Below are positions 62,294-64,000 of a DNA stretch of 64,000 nucleotides, in pieces. Each line of letters begins with the position of its first letter. Position 1 is the first letter of the stretch. The notes below the pieces were generated by a model. The model was not told where the DNA came from, searched no databases, and worked only from the letters and a program-made list of their open reading frames with translations. The stretch is from Promicromonospora panici (GTDB taxonomy: Bacteria > Actinomycetota > Actinomycetes > Actinomycetales > Cellulomonadaceae). Both the position numbers and the translations under genes were made by a program. The stretch lies in the NCBI RefSeq assembly GCF_900608595.1, contig NZ_UWYY01000002.1, positions 310,001-374,000 on the forward strand, written 5' to 3'.

Positions 62294-63157
62294 TCACCGC
62301 CGTCGGTAGGCCGTGGCCAGTACCGACACCGTGACCTGGTCGGGCAGCCCCCCGTCGTCGGACAGCTCCGCCTCCGTGACGTGGCGCGCGCTCGGCGTCA
62401 TCAGTACCAGGTCGACGGCCTCCTGCCGCGTGAGCGGCGTCGTGTACTCGATCTCCTGCGTGCGCGCCATCTCGAAGTGCGGGTCCAGCGCCTGGTGCAG
62501 GCGCCGCTCCTTGTCCGGGTCCACGGTCACCATCTGCGGGACCTCGCGGCGCAGCTCGGCCAGGTGCCCGCCGAAGGGCCGCACCACGACCAGCACCCCG
62601 CCCGGGCGCAGCACGCGGTGGAACTCGGCGGGGTTGCGCGGCGCGAACACGTCCAGCATCACGTCGACCCGCTCCGACTCGATCGGGAACGGCCGGAAGA
62701 CGTCCCAGGTCGCCGCGGCCGCCCGCGCATGCGCCTTCGCCGCCACGCGGAGCGCGTGCGCCGAGGTGTCCAGGCCCAGACCGATTGCGCCTGACAATGC
62801 GTCGAGCACTCCGGCGAGGTAGTAGCCGGTGCCGCAGCCGACGTCGACCACTGTGGCCGGCCCTTCGAGCCCGCCGGGGAGGTCGGCCTCGGCTGCGAGT
62901 TCAGCGACCGCGGACCGGATGGGTGCGTACCGCCCCGCGGCCAGGAAGTCACGCCGGGCCCGTGCCATCGGCCCGTCGTCGCCGCTGGTCGCCCGTGCTC
63001 CGGTCAGCAGACCGACGTACCCGTGCCGGGCGACGTCGAAGCTGTGGCGGCGCGGGCAGCGCAGCATCCCGTCCGCGGGCGAGAGCGCCGCACCGCAGGA
63101 CGGGCAGCGCAGCAGCGGCAGGATCGGGTCGAGGGCGGGCGGAAGGGAAACGGGCAC
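62294..63157 (-). CDS. RlmA-like rRNA (guanine-N1) methyltransferase
   Basis: 287-residue methyltransferase with an N-terminal zinc knuckle CPSCGAALSPADGMLRCPRRHSFD (residues about 18-42), then ARHGYVGLL. Motif I is VVDVGCGTGYYLAG near 105, followed by LGLDTSAHALRVAAKAH and VDVMLDVFAPRNPAEFHRVLRPGG. This layout is that of RlmA/TlrB-type enzymes methylating 23S rRNA (G745 or G748), some of which give macrolide resistance. GTG 63157 is chosen since AGGAG lies seven bases upstream; GTG 63163 is an alternative. Confidence 0.88.
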   Translation of the reverse strand: MPVSLPPALDPILPLLRCPSCGAALSPADGMLRCPRRHSFDVARHGYVGLLTGARATSGDDGPMARARRDFLAAGRYAPIRSAVAELAAEADLPGGLEGPATVVDVGCGTGYYLAGVLDALSGAIGLGLDTSAHALRVAAKAHARAAAATWDVFRPFPIESERVDVMLDVFAPRNPAEFHRVLRPGGVLVVVRPFGGHLAELRREVPQMVTVDPDKERRLHQALDPHFEMARTQEIEYTTPLTRQEAVDLVLMTPSARHVTEAELSDDGGLPDQVTVSVLATAYRRR

Positions 63158-63194
63158 GAGCACACTCCTGGCAGCGGGGTTGGGACGGACCGGG

Positions 63195-64000
63195 TCAGAC
63201 CCGGTCCTCCGGTACGGGGTTCGCCGCCCGGCCCTCGGTCGACAGGAGCAGGACGACGGCGTCGGGCCGCAGGCCGATCGCTTCCCGCCAGCCGGCCTGC
63301 CCGAGCACCAGGCGGGCCGCCGCCAGCGTCGCCGCACCGCACGGCCCGGAGTCGACGCCGGAGCGCTCCAGGTCCTCGACGGCGGCGGCGGCCTGGTCGT
63401 CGGAGACGGTGACGGCGCCGTCCAGCCCGTCGCGTAGCACCGGCCAGGCGAGCGCCGAGACGGTGCCGCAGTTGAGGCCGGTCATGATCGTGTCGCCCGT
63501 CGGCGCGGTCACGGGCTTTCCCGCGCGCAGGGATGCCACCAGCGCGGCGGCGCGGTCGGGCTCGACGGCGAGCAGCGTGACGCCGTCGGCCCCCGCACCG
63601 CGGTAGTGGCTCACCACGGCCTGCGCGAACGAGCCGACGCCGACCGGTACGACCACCAGGTCGGGCGCCGCAAGCCCCAGGGCGGCCAGCTGGTCGTCGG
63701 TCTCGAGGCACAGCGTCGAGTAGCCGTCGACTATCCACTGCGGGACGTCCGCGTAGCCGGCCCAGGACGTGTCCTGCACCAGCACCGCCTCCGGGTCTGC
63801 TGCGGCAGCGGCCGCGGCACGCGCCACGACGTCGTCGTAGACGCCGTCGACCTCGACCACCTGCGCGCCCTCCGCGCCGATCGCCTTCTTCGCGGCCTCC
63901 GTGATGCCCGGCGGGTAGTAGATCGTCGCCGCCGCGCCGATCAGGGCGGCGACGTGGGCGACGGCCCGACCGTGGTTCCCGTCGGTGGCGGCGTACAGCC
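63195..64000 (-). CDS. Diaminopropionate ammonia-lyase (5' end beyond window)
   Basis: PLP enzyme splitting 2,3-diaminopropionate to pyruvate and ammonia, seen from its middle to its C-terminus (268 complete codons). YAATDGNHGRAVAHVAALIGA at the edge, VQDTSWAGYADVPQWIVDGY near the middle, PVGVGSFAQAVVSHYRG (the phosphate-binding Gly loop) and SGVDSGPCGAATLAA match YgeX-type lyases better than threonine dehydratases. The Schiff-base Lys lies upstream, off the window. It ends 37 bases before the methyltransferase start, possibly one transcript. Confidence 0.85.
   Translation of the reverse strand, partial: LYAATDGNHGRAVAHVAALIGAAATIYYPPGITEAAKKAIGAEGAQVVEVDGVYDDVVARAAAAAAADPEAVLVQDTSWAGYADVPQWIVDGYSTLCLETDDQLAALGLAAPDLVVVPVGVGSFAQAVVSHYRGAGADGVTLLAVEPDRAAALVASLRAGKPVTAPTGDTIMTGLNCGTVSALAWPVLRDGLDGAVTVSDDQAAAAVEDLERSGVDSGPCGAATLAAARLVLGQAGWREAIGLRPDAVVLLLSTEGRAANPVPEDRV

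Overview
The window is a 64 kb piece of a very GC-rich actinobacterial chromosome. High GC, frequent GTG/TTG starts, stop/start overlaps, leaderless promoters, a translational ileS T-box, F420-type enzymes and an smc/ftsY/amt neighbourhood suggest Micrococcales, plausibly Promicromonosporaceae or Cellulomonadaceae. That family-level placement is inference. I see no rRNA, tRNA, insertion sequence, prophage or CRISPR array.

A housekeeping backbone lies on the minus strand: ileS (T-box controlled), folC, a DUF4233 membrane protein, ndk, smc, ftsY and amt. It is repeatedly interrupted by accessory cassettes. These are a DtxR-boxed iron-siderophore ABC operon between smc and ftsY (2.8-6.9 kb), a TetR/MFS efflux pair plus a dihydroxyacetone kinase operon between ndk and folC (12.6-17.5 kb), and a 5 kb accessory stretch between folC and ileS (19.2-24.3 kb). 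That stretch holds an unknown two-helix membrane protein, a DUF3800-like gene between two hairpins, a protein with a papain-like toxin/deamidase motif, and a secreted serine protease.

From 28 to 35 kb there is an ECF sigma factor with a coupled membrane partner, an MFS pump behind a MerR-type operator, an HxlR regulator divergent from a methyltransferase, a membrane-fused sulfite-oxidase-like molybdoenzyme, an SDR and a DUF6480 protein. From 35.9 to 47.5 kb runs a reductive pyrimidine/ureide catabolic locus on the minus strand: carbon-nitrogen hydrolase, dihydropyrimidinase, TIGR03842-type LLM enzyme, and then an ABC importer with a class III aminotransferase. A three-gene cassette (HD-GYP/LuxR regulator, membrane protein, shortened methyltransferase) splits it. 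The importer operon carries a diverged copy of the hydrolase gene's promoter, leader and first codons, and both copies keep a GlnR-like box. One permease of the importer is continuous in frame with the substrate-binding lipoprotein.

From 47.8 to 64 kb there is an ABC importer of the proposed F420-0 type, a deazaflavin-dependent nitroreductase-like protein, three GNAT proteins, a small hydrolase and an HhH-GPD repair protein. Next come a MarR-controlled operon (LLM enzyme, F420/NADP-reductase-like protein, pirin), a two-component system, a DUF1963 protein, a VapBC-like toxin-antitoxin pair with a palindromic operator, an RlmA-like methyltransferase and the end of a diaminopropionate ammonia-lyase gene.

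The intergenic regions are unusual. Several gene ends carry long near-perfect inverted repeats (arms of 16 to 34 nt) without a T tract, and two carry arrays of a related 16-bp unit. Function calls rest on motifs and family knowledge; no database search was run.
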